Of a stretch of 64,000 nt of DNA, positions 25,519 to 35,704 are shown one piece after another. The translations under genes and the position numbers were made by a program. A model generated the notes under the pieces. It saw only the letters and a program-made list of their open reading frames with translations, was not told where the DNA came from and searched no databases. Source of the DNA: Thiocapsa rosea. Its GTDB lineage: Bacteria > Pseudomonadota > Gammaproteobacteria > Chromatiales > Chromatiaceae. Numbering within the stretch: position 1 is the first letter of the stretch; each line of letters opens with the position of its first letter. The stretch spans positions 5,436,501-5,500,500 of the forward strand of contig NZ_RBXL01000001.1 in the NCBI RefSeq assembly GCF_003634315.1, read 5' to 3'.

Positions 25519-26733
25519 TCACCTGCAGCGTCGAGACACCAGAAACTGCCGCAGCAGATCCGGATGGATCTCGCCCAGCGCGCGACGCCGGTCGATCGTG
25601 TCTTCCCCGGTCACCAACCCATGCAGGAGCCGATACGCCGTGTCGCGATCGTCAGTCGACGTCTCGGTCGGCGGGATCGCCGCAAAGGCGCCGGGATCCT
25701 GCAGCAGGAGCCACGCCGGAAAATCCTCCGTCACCAAGTCATCGTCGAGATCGAGATCGCCGAACACGGCCCAAAGGTCGGCCAGGCGACGATCCGGAAA
25801 CGCCGGGTCACGCAAGGCGCGCTCGGCCGCCGACGGAGACTCGCGACAGAGCCACAACCAGTCTCGACGCGCACCGAACGGATCATGAACTCGCCAACAA
25901 GCCTCCGCATGCACGAGGACAAGAGCTGGCTGGTCGCGCCAATCGCGCTCCGCCTCGATCGCCTCGCGTGCGCGCTCCCACCGCCCTGCCCGGGTCCAGG
26001 CGATCGCCGCGTGACATTCGCCCGAACCCCGGCCGAAAGAACGCCCGGCCAGCCGCTCCGCCAAGCCCGCCCACAGAGTTCCGAGGAAATCGCGCGCCCG
26101 ATGGCCCAGAAGCTGTCCGGCCAAGGGACCGATCTCTTCGAGTTCGTGCCATCGCTCCTCGACGCGCCCGCCGTGCACGCTCGCATCGGCATCGTCGAGG
26201 GCCTGGATCAATCGGAGAAAGCCGCCGAGTCGCGGATGCCCTGGCTCGCGATGCATCAACCGGGCGACCTGATCGCGTGCGCGATCGATGCGGTGCTCGA
26301 CCAGGGCCGTGCGAACATCCTCCTCGAGCAGGACCGCCGTGCTGTCCTGGAACAGGTCCAGTTGGCAACGCTCCGGGGGCGGCGCATAGGACAACGCGCA
26401 GGCGCGGGTCAGCTCCGCATCCGGACCGATGCACAAGGGGCGCTCCCGATCGCCCCAAGCCGTGTGCTCAAGCGCGACGGCCACAAGCTTTTGTCGGCGG
26501 GCATAGGCACCTGCCTCTTCCAGAAAGTCCGCAACCACCTCCGGTGCCGCCCGGAGCGTGCCCTGCAGCTCGGAGCGACGACCGGTCCGCCAGGCGGCGT
26601 AATCCTCGTAAGCAAGCAGATCAGCCGCAAGCAGAAGTTCGAGCGGATCGAGCCGCCCCTGCTCGAGCAGCAGACGATCCACGAGCGGTCGCAGTGCGTG
26701 ATCCGGGATCAAGTTGATTGCCGAGTCCATCAA
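25519..26733 (-). CDS. protein of unknown function, alpha-helical (TPR-like)
   Basis: A 404-aa soluble protein rich in Leu, Ala, Arg and Trp. The middle (about 135-320) shows helix pairs reminiscent of tetratricopeptide-type scaffolds, for example VEHRIDRARDQVARLM and WTRAGRWERAREAIEAERDW. No catalytic motif is evident. It starts 7 bp after the cupin gene stop on the same strand, so it is probably translationally linked. I do not recognise a family. Confidence 0.65.
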   Translation of the reverse strand: MMDSAINLIPDHALRPLVDRLLLEQGRLDPLELLLAADLLAYEDYAAWRTGRRSELQGTLRAAPEVVADFLEEAGAYARRQKLVAVALEHTAWGDRERPLCIGPDAELTRACALSYAPPPERCQLDLFQDSTAVLLEEDVRTALVEHRIDRARDQVARLMHREPGHPRLGGFLRLIQALDDADASVHGGRVEERWHELEEIGPLAGQLLGHRARDFLGTLWAGLAERLAGRSFGRGSGECHAAIAWTRAGRWERAREAIEAERDWRDQPALVLVHAEACWRVHDPFGARRDWLWLCRESPSAAERALRDPAFPDRRLADLWAVFGDLDLDDDLVTEDFPAWLLLQDPGAFAAIPPTETSTDDRDTAYRLLHGLVTGEDTIDRRRALGEIHPDLLRQFLVSRRCR

Positions 26734-26740
26734 ACCGCCT

Positions 26741-27067
26741 TCAAGCTTCGGTCGCCTGACCGTGAATATGGATCGCCAACCAAAGGCAACGGGGCTCGGT
26801 CGAGGTTTTGAGGACGCGATGGGGGGTCCCCGCCGGGATGAAGCAATAATCGCCGGGCCGCAAGGTGAGCGTCTCTCCGTCGACCCAAAGCTCCGCCTCG
26901 CCCTGCAGCAGGCAGACCCATTCGTCCTGGACCTGATCGTAGAGGACGGACTCGGGTCGATCGCTGCTCAGGATGCGCTCGATCCGGACGTTGGAGCAGC
27001 GCAACAGCTCCTCGAACGCCTCGCCATGATCGATCTGGGGAAGGTCCTGAAAAAGATTACACGACAT
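26741..27067 (-). CDS. cupin-domain protein
   Basis: A 108-aa single-domain cupin. The first metal motif is degenerate (DEWVCLLQGEAELWVDGE), then comes LRPGDYCFIPAGTPHRV with the PGD and His of motif 2. Such small cupins bind a metal and often a small ligand, or act as sensors. The ATG at 27067 is chosen over 27088 because it gives the compact family length. It is the first gene of a two-gene minus-strand unit with the 404-aa protein. Confidence 0.85.
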   Translation of the reverse strand: MSCNLFQDLPQIDHGEAFEELLRCSNVRIERILSSDRPESVLYDQVQDEWVCLLQGEAELWVDGETLTLRPGDYCFIPAGTPHRVLKTSTEPRCLWLAIHIHGQATEA

Positions 27068-27095
27068 CCCGGTCACAGCCCTCGCCAAGGAAAGT

Positions 27096-27190
27096 TTGGA
27101 GGATGGGTTTCGCTGACGCTCTACAGACAGAAACCCGGCAACGCGGCGGTTTGGAGGATGGGTTTCGCTGACGCTCTACCCATCCTACGC
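27096..27190. repeat. GTAGGATGGG/AAACCCATCC repeat, two copies
   Basis: GGAGGATGGGTTTCGCTGACGCTCTAC occurs at about 27099 and again at about 27153, the second completed by CCATCCTACGC. The spacer AAACCCGGCAACGCGGCGG matches the copy at 19852-19868. Confidence 0.75.
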
Positions 27191-27240
27191 GTCCAACTAA
27201 AATGTTCGCCTTGTCTCTGAATCGTCTTTTCAGACATCCT

Positions 27241-27322
27241 GAACCGCGTCTCGCCGAGTTAGAGATTAGCTCCAACGCAGGCCAAATGCAGTGGCCACCT
27301 CAGGAGGCACCGGACGCGGTTC
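27241..27322. repeat. TAAACCGCG-type inverted repeat
   Basis: GAACCGCGTC (27241-27250) pairs with GACGCGGTTC (27313-27322). It ends 4 bp from the stop codon of the oxidoreductase gene on the minus strand. Confidence 0.75.
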
Positions 27323-27326
27323 AGCC

Positions 27327-30300
27327 TTACAACAAAACCCGCTCGATCCCCCCGTCCTGCACCCGATCCAAGAACCGCTGCTGCCAGCCCTCGCCCAGCA
27401 TCCGACCGGCCATCTCGACGACGATATAGTCGGTCTTCAGACCCGTGTCGTCGGTGTACTTGGCCAAACCCTGCTGGCAGGCCGGGCAGGAGGTCAAGAG
27501 CTTGACCTCGCCGGCCCGAACAACATCCAGTCCGGTAAGCGCATGAATCCCGGCGGTCAACTCCTCTTGCTTGCGAAACCGCACCTGATTGGCGATATCC
27601 GGCCGCGCGGTCCCGAGCGTGCCTGCCTCGCCGCAGCAGCGATCCGAGAGCATGACCGTCTGGCCGATCAGACTCGCCGCGACCTTGAGCGGCGCATGGG
27701 TCTTCATGGGCGAGTGACAGGGGTCGTGATAGAGATACTGAACCCCTTCGACACCGTCCAGACTCATGCCCTTCTCCATCAGCCACTCATGGATGTCGAG
27801 CAGGCGGCAGCCGGGGAAGATGCGCTCGAACTCGTATTTGAGCAGTTGATCCATGCAGGTCCCGCAGGAGACCACGACCGTCCGGATATCCATGTAATTC
27901 AGCGTATTGGCAACCCGATGGAAAAGCACGCGGTTCTCCATCGTGATCTGGCGTCCACGCTCCTCGAGCCCGGCTGAGCGCTGCGGATAGCCGCAGCACA
28001 GATACCCGGGCGGCAGCACGGTTTGGGCACCCTGCTCATAGAGCATCGCGAGTGTGGCCAGCCCGACATCGGAGAAGAGTCGCTCCGAGCCGCAGCCCGG
28101 GAAGTAGAAGACCGCCTCGGCGTCCTCCGCAGCCACCCGAGGATCGCGCAGGATCGGCACCTGCGTCTTGTCCTCCAGCCCCAGGATCTGGCGAAAGGTC
28201 CGCTTGGGCAGCTCGACCCGGATCGGACGACTCACCAGATCCACCACCTGGCTCGCCAGCGCCGGACGATGACTCGTCGCGCCCGGCTTGGCGGTGCGCT
28301 TCGCGGTCAATCGCAACGCCTTGGCGACGCGATGACCGAGGTTCATCCCCGCAAAGCCCCACTGCGCCAACCCCTTGCGGAGCAGTCGCACCGCGCGCGG
28401 GTCCGTGACGTTCAGGAACTGCATCGCCGCCCAGGAGCCGACGTTGAACCGCTTTTTCCCGCGATCGATCAGGATGCGCCGCATCCGCATGGTGACATCG
28501 CCGAAATCGATGTTCACCGGGCAGGGATTCAGACACTTGTGGCAGATGGTGCAGTGATCCGCCACGTCGTTCATCGCCTCGAAGTGACGCAGCGAGAGAC
28601 CGCGACGTGTCTGCTCCTCGTAGAGGAAGGCTTCGATGATGAGCCCCGTGCCCAGGATCTTGTTGCGCGGCGAATAGTTGAGATTCGCCCGCGGCACGTG
28701 CGTCATGCACTTGGGCTTGCACTTGCCGCACCGCAGACAGTGCTTGACGTCGTCGTTGAGTGCGCCGAGCTCGGTCTCCTCCAGGATGATGGCCTCCTGC
28801 TGGACCAATCGCAGCGACGGCGTGTAGGCGCCTTCAAGCCCGGAGCCCGGCATCAGCTTGCCTGGGTTGAAGCGCCCGTGCGGGTCGACACGCTGCTTGT
28901 AGACGACGAAGGCGTCGAGCTTCTCGCGCTCCAGGAACTGCAGCTTGGTGATGCCGATGCCGTGTTCGCCCGAGATGACCCCGCCCAGATCGGTTGCCAG
29001 CGCCATGATGCGGGCGACCAGGCGGTCGGCCTCCTGGAGCATGAGGTAGTCCGATGAATGCACCGGAATGTTGGTGTGCACATTGCCGTCGCCGGCGTGC
29101 ATGTGCAGGGCGACGAAGAGGCGCGAGTCGCGGACTTGGGCGTGGATCTCGGTCAAGCGTTCGCGCACGCGCGCCAGATCCTTGCCGCCGAAGATCTCGT
29201 CCAGACGCTCTGCGATCTCTTTGCGGTAAGACTGGCAGAGGTCTCGACGGAGCATCATGGACAGCAGCGTATCGCCTTCGCGAATACGGGCCCTCTCCGT
29301 GTCGCCGAGTCGATCCAGATGCTCTTCGGCGGCCTCGTCCAAGCCGCTCAAGATGGTCTGCCAGCGTTGCCGCGCCGCTTGTACCGCCTCGCGTGCCGCG
29401 TCGCGCTTGGCACTCAGGATGGCGACGGCCTCGACCGAGTCTTGATAGTCGCCCTCCCCGCGCGCGCACCCAAGATCCCTGGCGAGATCCCTGCCAAGAT
29501 CCCCGGCGAGATACTCGAGCACGGCCGCCATGATGGCGTCCTTGTTGCGGATCGACTGCTCGATATTTATCCGTTCGATGCCGCGACTGTAGTCCGCAAG
29601 GCGATCCAGCGGGATGACCACGTCCTCGTTGATCTTAAACGCGTTGGTGTGGCGCGAGATGGCGGCGGTACGGGCGCGGTCGAGCCAGAAGCGCTTGCGC
29701 GCCTCCGGGCTGACGGCGATGAAACCCTCCCCGTCGCGCGCCCGGGCGAGTGTCACGACCTGAGCGGCGGCCATGTCGACCAACGCCTCGTCGTCGCTCA
29801 CCAGATCCGCGATCAGCACCATCTTGGGCAGCTCGCGCCGTGCGGCCTTGGTGGTGTAATCCACCGCGCGGACATAGCGCTCGTCGAGATGCTCGAGCCC
29901 GGCCATCTGTAAGCCCGGCAGGGCTTCGAGATAGTCCTTGATCTCGACGATGGCCGGCACGGCCAGATCCAGATCCGTCCCGAAGAACTCCAAACAGACG
30001 GTGCGCACATGATCCGGCATCCGATGCAGGACGAAGCGCGCCGAGGTGATGATCCCGTCGCAGCCTTCCTTTTGGACCCCGGGAAGGCCGGAGAGGAACT
30101 TGTCCGTCACGTCCTTGCCGAGTCCCGCCTTGCGCAAGGCCGAGCCGGGCATCTGGAGGATCTCGGGTTCGCCCTTGGGCGTGACCCCGTCGGCCAAGAA
30201 ACGACGGATGCGAAACCGCACCAGCGGTTGCTCGTGGATCTTACCGAGGTTGTGATCCAGACGCTCGACCTCCAGCCAATCCGCATCGGGCGTCACCATC

Positions 30301-31208
30301 CGCCAAGAGGCCAGATTGTCCAGCGCCGTGCCCCAGAGGACGGCCTTCTTGCCGCCCGCGTTCATCGCCACGTTGCCGCCGATGCAGGAGGCATCCTGTG
30401 AGGTCGGGTCGACGGCGAAGGCCAGACCGGACCGATCGGCGAGGTCAGAGACCCGACGCGTCACCACCCCGGCGCCGCAGCGCACCGTCGGCACCGCGCC
30501 CTCGACGCCGGGCAGCGCGATACGCTCCACGCCCGAGAGATCTTCGAGCTTCTCGGTGTTGATGACGGCCGTCATCGCCTTGAGCGGCACCGCCGACCCG
30601 GTATAGCCCGTGCCGCCGCCGCGCGGGATCAGCGTCAGACCGGATTCGATACAGGCCCGCACGATCGGCGCGATCTCAGCCTCGGTGTCGGGCGAGATGA
30701 CCACGAAGGGCATCTCCACGCGCCAGTCGGTGGCATCCGTCGCGTGCGAGACCCGCGCCAGACCACCGAAGTCCAGGTTGTCCTTGTGCGTGATCCCGGC
30801 AAGCGCCTTGCGCAACCGCGCGCGCTGCGCCTTCTCCTCCTCGAACCAATCCGCAAAGCGCTGCACGGCCGCACGCGCCGCAGCGAGAAGCTCGCCGGCC
30901 TGGCGATTGTCGTTGAGCCGCAGCTCGAACTGATCGAGCCGATGCGTCAGCGCCTGCAGCAGCAGACTGCGACGCTCCGGGTTGTCGATCAGGTCGTCCT
31001 GAAGATAAGGGTTGCGCGTGACCACCCACATGTCCCCGAGCACCTCGAAGAGCATCCGCGCCGAACGCCCGGTCCGGCGGCTCCCGCGCAGCTCTTCGAT
31101 CAGGCGCCACATGGGCTCGCCCAAGAAGCGGATCACGATCTCCCGGTCGGAGAAAGAGGTGTAGTTATAGGGGATCTCGCGGATCCGTTGCTGGGCGGCG
31201 GCGGTCAT
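27327..31208 (-). CDS. FAD-linked and Fe-S oxidoreductase, DUF3683 / D-lactate dehydrogenase-like fusion
   Basis: A 1293-aa protein. An N-terminal DUF3683-type region (about 1-140) is followed by an FAD-binding PCMH domain ([28 protein letters not shown]) and an FAD-oxidase C-terminal domain ([40 protein letters not shown]). Then come two 4Fe-4S motifs ([11 protein letters not shown] and [12 protein letters not shown]) and two CCG domains ([10 protein letters not shown]...CCGYP and DPCHSP...CCGEAG). The layout matches bacterial respiratory 2-hydroxyacid (lactate/glycolate-type) dehydrogenases that pass electrons to quinones; the exact substrate is uncertain. The start at 31208 drops a poorly composed 20-residue extension. 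It stands alone between repeats. Confidence 0.9.
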   Translation of the reverse strand: MTAAAQQRIREIPYNYTSFSDREIVIRFLGEPMWRLIEELRGSRRTGRSARMLFEVLGDMWVVTRNPYLQDDLIDNPERRSLLLQALTHRLDQFELRLNDNRQAGELLAAARAAVQRFADWFEEEKAQRARLRKALAGITHKDNLDFGGLARVSHATDATDWRVEMPFVVISPDTEAEIAPIVRACIESGLTLIPRGGGTGYTGSAVPLKAMTAVINTEKLEDLSGVERIALPGVEGAVPTVRCGAGVVTRRVSDLADRSGLAFAVDPTSQDASCIGGNVAMNAGGKKAVLWGTALDNLASWRMVTPDADWLEVERLDHNLGKIHEQPLVRFRIRRFLADGVTPKGEPEILQMPGSALRKAGLGKDVTDKFLSGLPGVQKEGCDGIITSARFVLHRMPDHVRTVCLEFFGTDLDLAVPAIVEIKDYLEALPGLQMAGLEHLDERYVRAVDYTTKAARRELPKMVLIADLVSDDEALVDMAAAQVVTLARARDGEGFIAVSPEARKRFWLDRARTAAISRHTNAFKINEDVVIPLDRLADYSRGIERINIEQSIRNKDAIMAAVLEYLAGDLGRDLARDLGCARGEGDYQDSVEAVAILSAKRDAAREAVQAARQRWQTILSGLDEAAEEHLDRLGDTERARIREGDTLLSMMLRRDLCQSYRKEIAERLDEIFGGKDLARVRERLTEIHAQVRDSRLFVALHMHAGDGNVHTNIPVHSSDYLMLQEADRLVARIMALATDLGGVISGEHGIGITKLQFLEREKLDAFVVYKQRVDPHGRFNPGKLMPGSGLEGAYTPSLRLVQQEAIILEETELGALNDDVKHCLRCGKCKPKCMTHVPRANLNYSPRNKILGTGLIIEAFLYEEQTRRGLSLRHFEAMNDVADHCTICHKCLNPCPVNIDFGDVTMRMRRILIDRGKKRFNVGSWAAMQFLNVTDPRAVRLLRKGLAQWGFAGMNLGHRVAKALRLTAKRTAKPGATSHRPALASQVVDLVSRPIRVELPKRTFRQILGLEDKTQVPILRDPRVAAEDAEAVFYFPGCGSERLFSDVGLATLAMLYEQGAQTVLPPGYLCCGYPQRSAGLEERGRQITMENRVLFHRVANTLNYMDIRTVVVSCGTCMDQLLKYEFERIFPGCRLLDIHEWLMEKGMSLDGVEGVQYLYHDPCHSPMKTHAPLKVAASLIGQTVMLSDRCCGEAGTLGTARPDIANQVRFRKQEELTAGIHALTGLDVVRAGEVKLLTSCPACQQGLAKYTDDTGLKTDYIVVEMAGRMLGEGWQQRFLDRVQDGGIERVLL

Positions 31209-31345
31209 ATCGATTCGGTCATCGGCGGTAGTTTCTTGCACTGCACAAAATGGTACAGCAAAGGCCACTCATCATGGCCATGCGGTTGACGAGGCTGCCC
31301 GCAGGGTCGAGCTGTTTCGGCGTGTCGAGGATGCGGTTCGAGATC

Positions 31346-31441
<96 letters not shown>

Positions 31442-31509
31442 TGCTTTGGTCATCCTCTCGTCCATGCCTCTTAGGTCCCCCAAGCCGGACGCAAAACTTC
31501 GGCCCCACA

Positions 31510-31606
31510 CCCGGGTACGCCGACTTCAGTCGGCCCCCGGGGAGGCGGACTTCAGTCCGCCGTGCGGGTGTGCTCGGGGAGGCCGACTGAAGTCGGCGTA
31601 CCCGGG
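31510..31606. repeat. Nested GACTTCAGTC palindromes
   Basis: CCCGGGTACGCCGACTTCAG (from 31510) has its reverse complement at 31582-31606. A central GGCGGACTTCAGTCCGCC palindrome (31544-31561) lies between, so three GACTTCAGTC/GACTGAAGTC cores are nested in one structure. A single GACGCGGTTTA end follows at 31656-31666 with no visible partner. Confidence 0.75.
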
Positions 31607-31746
31607 CGGTCGCGGTCGGCGACCTGGACACTGCCGATGTGGCCGAGTCGCTCTGGACGCGGTTTAAGGGTCGTCGGAAACGCCGATTGACCTTCCATTG
31701 ACTTGGGTCAAACGGCCGAAACTCGATCCCGGTTAGGTTTGCGCGG

Positions 31747-32721
31747 ATGTCTGCCCCCCCGACCCAGCACCGCACCCTCAGCGCTCGCGTGAACACCTTC
31801 GGTCAGTACCTGCTGAGCCGTTATGGTCAGCGGGTGCACAAGCTCGCGCTGAACGCGGGCTTCACCTGCCCCAATCGCGACGGTCAAAAAGGGATCGGCG
31901 GCTGCACCTTCTGCAACAATGTCTCCTTCAGCCCCAACGCGACGGAACCGGCACCGATCGCCGAGCAGCTCGATGCCGGACGCGCGGTCATCGCCAAACG
32001 CACCGGGGCGCGCCGCTTCATGGCCTACTTTCAGGCCTATACCAACACCTACGACCCGATCGAGACGCTGCGCGAGCGCTACGACGCCGCACTCGTCCAT
32101 CCGGACGTGATCGGGCTCTCGGTCGGCACACGTCCGGACTGCGTCCCGGAAGCCGTCTTGGACCTGCTCGCCCGCTATCGCGCACGCGGCAAGGAGATCT
32201 GGCTCGAGCTGGGCCTTCAGTCGGCGGACGACCGCACGCTCGAACGGGTCAATCGCGGGCACGACTTCGCGGACTTCCGAGCCGCGGTTGCGGCCGCACG
32301 CCGTCGCGGAATCCCGGTCTGTGCACACCTGATCGTCGGACTCCCGGGCGAGGGGCGCGAGGCGGCCTTGTCGAGCCTGGAGCGGGTGCTCGAGCCCGGC
32401 GTCGCGGGATTGAAGATCCATCCGCTGCATGTCGTGCGCCACACCCGTTTGGCGATCGACTGGCGACGCGGCGACTACACACCGCTCGCGCTCGACGACT
32501 ACGTGAACATCTGCGCCGACATGGTCGAGCGCACGCCGCCCGAGGTGACCTTCCATCGCCTCACCGGCACCGCCTCGCGTGATGTCCTGCTCGCACCTGC
32601 GTGGTGCAACCGCAAATGGGCGGTCCTGAACGCCATCGAAGCGGAGCTGTACCGACGCGGCTCGCATCAAGGCGATCACGCCGCGCCCGCTTCCCATCAA
32701 CAACTCGCAAGTACAGCCTGA
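31747..32721 (+). CDS. radical SAM protein, YhcC/TIGR01212 family
   Basis: A 324-aa radical SAM enzyme. The 4Fe-4S/SAM ligands are the Cys residues in FTCPNRDGQKGIGGCTFC (about 40-57), the atypical CX9-10CX2C spacing of this family. It also has AYFQAYTNTYDP, SVGTRPDC, WLELGLQSADD and LIVGLPGEG. E. coli YhcC is similar in length (309 aa); its substrate is not established to my knowledge. It is followed 19 bp later by ubiU, so co-transcription with the anaerobic ubiquinone genes is likely. Confidence 0.9.
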   Translation: MSAPPTQHRTLSARVNTFGQYLLSRYGQRVHKLALNAGFTCPNRDGQKGIGGCTFCNNVSFSPNATEPAPIAEQLDAGRAVIAKRTGARRFMAYFQAYTNTYDPIETLRERYDAALVHPDVIGLSVGTRPDCVPEAVLDLLARYRARGKEIWLELGLQSADDRTLERVNRGHDFADFRAAVAAARRRGIPVCAHLIVGLPGEGREAALSSLERVLEPGVAGLKIHPLHVVRHTRLAIDWRRGDYTPLALDDYVNICADMVERTPPEVTFHRLTGTASRDVLLAPAWCNRKWAVLNAIEAELYRRGSHQGDHAAPASHQQLASTA

Positions 32722-32740
32722 CCCTCGGAGACCACCCTGT

Positions 32741-33736
32741 ATGGAGCTCGTCTGTCCTGCCGGCAATCTGCCGTCGCTCAAGGCCGCCGTCGACAACGGC
32801 GCCGATGCCGTTTATATCGGGTTTCGCGACGACACCAATGCCCGTCACTTCGCCGGCCTGAACTTCGGCGAAAAACAGATCCGCGAGGGTCTGAAGTACG
32901 CCCGCGACCGTAAGGTCAAGGTCTTCGTCGCCGTGAACACCTACGCCCAGCCGAGCGGCTGGTCGCGCTGGACCGCCGCGGTCGATCGGGCCGCGGACCT
33001 GGGTGTCGATGCCCTGATCCTCGCCGACATGGGCGTGCTCGACTATGCCGCCGAGCGTCATCCGAACCTCAATCTGCATCTCTCGGTGCAGGGCTCGGCG
33101 ACCAATCCGGCCGCGATCGGCTTCATGCATCGCCATTTCGGGATCCGTCGCGTCGTGGTGCCGCGCGTGCTCTCGCTGGCCCAGGTCGCAAACCTGATCG
33201 AGAACGTCGAGGTCCCGGTCGAGATCTTCGGCTTCGGCAGCCTCTGCGTCATGGTGGAGGGGCGCTGCCTGCTGTCGTCCTACGCCAGCGGTCAGTCGCC
33301 CAACACCTTCGGCGCCTGCTCGCCGGCCGCGCATGTCGAATGGCGCGATACCCCGCAGGGCCAGGAGACCCGGCTCGGCGGCGTCCTCATCGAGCGGCGC
33401 GGCCACGGCGAGCCTGCCGGTTATCCGACGCTCTGCAAGGGACGCTTTACGGTCGAAGGCGAGATCCGTCACGCCATCGAGGAGCCGACCAGCCTGAACA
33501 CGCTCGACATCCTGCCGGGCATCCTCGCAGCCGGCGTGAGCGCCATCAAGCTCGAAGGGCGTCAGCGCAGCACTCGCTATGTCTCGCAGGTCACCGGGGT
33601 GTGGCGCGAGGCGATCGATGCCTGCAAACGCAATCCGCAGGCGTTCCGCGCGAAAGAGAGCTGGCATCAAACCCTTGCTCAGGTCTCGGAAGGTGCGCAG
33701 ACAACCATCGGCCCTTATCACCGGCCTTGGCACTAG
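32741..33736 (+). CDS. ubiU: O2-independent ubiquinone hydroxylation protein UbiU (peptidase U32 family)
   Basis: A 331-aa protein, the same length as E. coli UbiU (YhbU). With UbiV it forms a [4Fe-4S] complex that hydroxylates ubiquinone precursors without oxygen, using prephenate as hydroxyl donor. The four cluster cysteines fall at C169, C176, C193 and C232, the E. coli positions. The start MELVCPAGNLPSLKAAVDNG is typical. The presence of ubiU, ubiV and ubiT fits an organism making ubiquinone anaerobically. It is separated from ubiV by a 270-bp gap holding a hexanucleotide hairpin. Confidence 0.96.
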   Translation: MELVCPAGNLPSLKAAVDNGADAVYIGFRDDTNARHFAGLNFGEKQIREGLKYARDRKVKVFVAVNTYAQPSGWSRWTAAVDRAADLGVDALILADMGVLDYAAERHPNLNLHLSVQGSATNPAAIGFMHRHFGIRRVVVPRVLSLAQVANLIENVEVPVEIFGFGSLCVMVEGRCLLSSYASGQSPNTFGACSPAAHVEWRDTPQGQETRLGGVLIERRGHGEPAGYPTLCKGRFTVEGEIRHAIEEPTSLNTLDILPGILAAGVSAIKLEGRQRSTRYVSQVTGVWREAIDACKRNPQAFRAKESWHQTLAQVSEGAQTTIGPYHRPWH

Positions 33737-33760
33737 TGCAGCACGGCCAATGTGTCAAGT

Positions 33761-33866
<106 letters not shown>

Positions 33867-34010
33867 AAATGATCTCGGATGGTCTCGGATCTCTGAACTG
33901 CTCCCCTAGACCGAGCCCGCGACCTGTAGGGGCGAATTGATTCGCCCATGAACGCCGGTCGATTCCTTGAACACACCTGAACCTTCGATGCGTTTTGATC
34001 CGGAACGACG

Positions 34011-34946
34011 ATGACAATGGATTCCATGCAGAGCCAAACGCCACGCCCGCGCCTCTCACTCGGCCCGATCCTCTATCACTGGTCGCGCGAGCAGGTTCTC
34101 GACTTTTATGCCGAGATGCTCGAGACCCCGGTCGACGTCATCTATCTCGGAGAGACCATCTGCTCGAAGCGTCGCCTGCTGCGCCCGGAGGATTACTGGG
34201 AGCTGGCAGAGCGGATCGTTGCCGCCGGCAAAGAGGCGGTGATCTCGACACTGGCCCTGATCGAATCCGACGGCGAGCTCAAGACCCTCAAACGCATCTG
34301 TGCCGACGAGCGCTTTCTCGTCGAGGCCAACGATCTGGCCGCACTGGAGTTTCTCGAAGGGCGTCCGTTCGTGGCCGGTCACTCGATCAACCTCTACAAC
34401 CAACGCACCCTATCCTTCCTTGTCGCCCGCGGCCTTAAACGCTGGGTCTTGCCGGTGGAACTCGGCCGCGAGACCGCCGCCGACCTGCTGGCCGCGCGCG
34501 CGGACGGGGTGGAATGCGAGCTGTTCGCCTTCGGGCGCCTGCCGCTCGCCTATTCGGCGCGCTGTTTCACCGCCTACAATCGCGATCTGCCCAAGGACGA
34601 CTGCCGGTTCTGCTGCGCCGACTACCCGGATGGCCTGCTGGTCGCGACCCAGGACGGTGAGCCCTTCCTGGCGCTCAACGGGATCCAGACCCAATCGGCC
34701 GGCACCCACAATCTGCTCCCCTCACTGCAGGAGGTCACGCGCATGGGTGTGGATCTGCTGCGCATCAGCCCGCAGTCTCAACACACCGCGGGCATTATCG
34801 AGGTCTTCGCCGCCTGTCTGACCGGCGACATGGATCTCGCGTCCGGGATGTCGAAGCTTCGCGACTGGACCCCCTCGGGCCTTTGCGACGGGTATTGGAC
34901 GGGGCAGGCCGGGATCGCGAACAGCCCGATGGAGCGACGGGTTTAG
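34011..34946 (+). CDS. ubiV: O2-independent ubiquinone hydroxylation protein UbiV (peptidase U32 family)
   Basis: A 311-aa partner of UbiU. The four likely cluster ligands are C51, C185, C198 and C202 (ETICSKRR, SARCFTAYN, DDCRFCCADYPDG), corresponding to the four Cys of E. coli UbiV. Met3 and Met6 are alternative starts; E. coli UbiV is about 292 aa, so a shorter form is quite possible. It is read in the same direction as ubiU but after a repeat-filled gap, so it may need its own promoter or read through the hairpin. Confidence 0.95.
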   Translation: MTMDSMQSQTPRPRLSLGPILYHWSREQVLDFYAEMLETPVDVIYLGETICSKRRLLRPEDYWELAERIVAAGKEAVISTLALIESDGELKTLKRICADERFLVEANDLAALEFLEGRPFVAGHSINLYNQRTLSFLVARGLKRWVLPVELGRETAADLLAARADGVECELFAFGRLPLAYSARCFTAYNRDLPKDDCRFCCADYPDGLLVATQDGEPFLALNGIQTQSAGTHNLLPSLQEVTRMGVDLLRISPQSQHTAGIIEVFAACLTGDMDLASGMSKLRDWTPSGLCDGYWTGQAGIANSPMERRV

Positions 34947-34980
34947 CCTCGTCGTTTCACTCGTTTTAATTCCGGCCATC

Positions 34981-35026
34981 GTGGCTCAGAGCGCCACGCG
35001 TGACACCGCGGAGCGGGTGTCACGAG
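34981..35026 (+). repeat. GTGACACCGC-type hairpin repeat, copy 2
   Basis: GTGGCTCAGAGCGCCAC is followed by GCGTGACACCGCGGAGCGGGTGTCACGAG. It has the same order of stems as at 12541-12606 and lies between the convergent ubiV and ubiT genes. Confidence 0.7.
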
Positions 35027-35140
35027 TTCCTTGGGGTTTGGGGTGTGCCGAGCCGTGCGGGGTACAACCAACCGTCGGCGGACGTTGTGCTTCCCAACGT
35101 CAGCACAACCTACGCCTGTGAAAACGCCCGGCAGCAACCA

Positions 35141-35605
35141 TTAACGTCCCGGAAAGCGCAACCCCGCCACACGATCAAGCGCTCGGGTGAGCGGCGCCCA
35201 GCGCTCCGGCGGCTCGAATGCATCCAAAAAGTTCTTCAGATAGAGCCCCAGTTCGGTATCCCCGGACATCCGCAAGCGGCGCTGAAAAAACAGTGTATCC
35301 GCGTCCTCGCGCCGCGCAGCCAACAACATGAACTCGCGCAAACCGCCGGCAACGCTCGCGTCCGGCGGCTGATCCTTGCCGTATCCGCGAATATGGCCGC
35401 CGCTCACACCCAGGCAGTAGCGGACCCCGATATCGTCGATCTCGATACCGACCCGACGGCCGTCCAGAAAATCCAGCTCGCCTTCAGCGAGGGATTCCTT
35501 CATGACCTGGTTCAACACGGTCGCCAGCGTTTGGCTGTGCAGAACACTTGGGATCAGGCGCAGGGGTAAGGTCAGGGGAAATAGCAAACGTTGAGCAGCG
35601 GGCAT
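35141..35605 (-). CDS. ubiT: ubiquinone biosynthesis accessory factor UbiT (SCP2 sterol-carrier domain)
   Basis: An SCP2-fold lipid carrier that, with UbiU-UbiV, is needed for anaerobic ubiquinone synthesis. Signature segments are LAEGELDFLDGRRVGIEIDDIGVRY and ARREDADTLFFQRRLRMSGDTELGLYLKNFLDA, nearly identical in pattern to E. coli UbiT (ARKQDPDTLFFQRRL). The start at MPAAQRLLFPLTLP (35605) gives 154 aa; upstream in-frame ATGs at 35635 and 35650 are alternatives, and 35650 has a TAGGA ahead of it. It is on the opposite strand to ubiU/ubiV and converges on ubiV. Confidence 0.92.
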   Translation of the reverse strand: MPAAQRLLFPLTLPLRLIPSVLHSQTLATVLNQVMKESLAEGELDFLDGRRVGIEIDDIGVRYCLGVSGGHIRGYGKDQPPDASVAGGLREFMLLAARREDADTLFFQRRLRMSGDTELGLYLKNFLDAFEPPERWAPLTRALDRVAGLRFPGR

Positions 35606-35704
35606 GGCGGGTTCTCGTACCAAGAGGATTGTCATGAGGTAGCCGGTCATTATCCTAGCCGCGGCTGCATTCTCCGAATGATCTGCATCAACAGCCGTCA
35701 CGGC

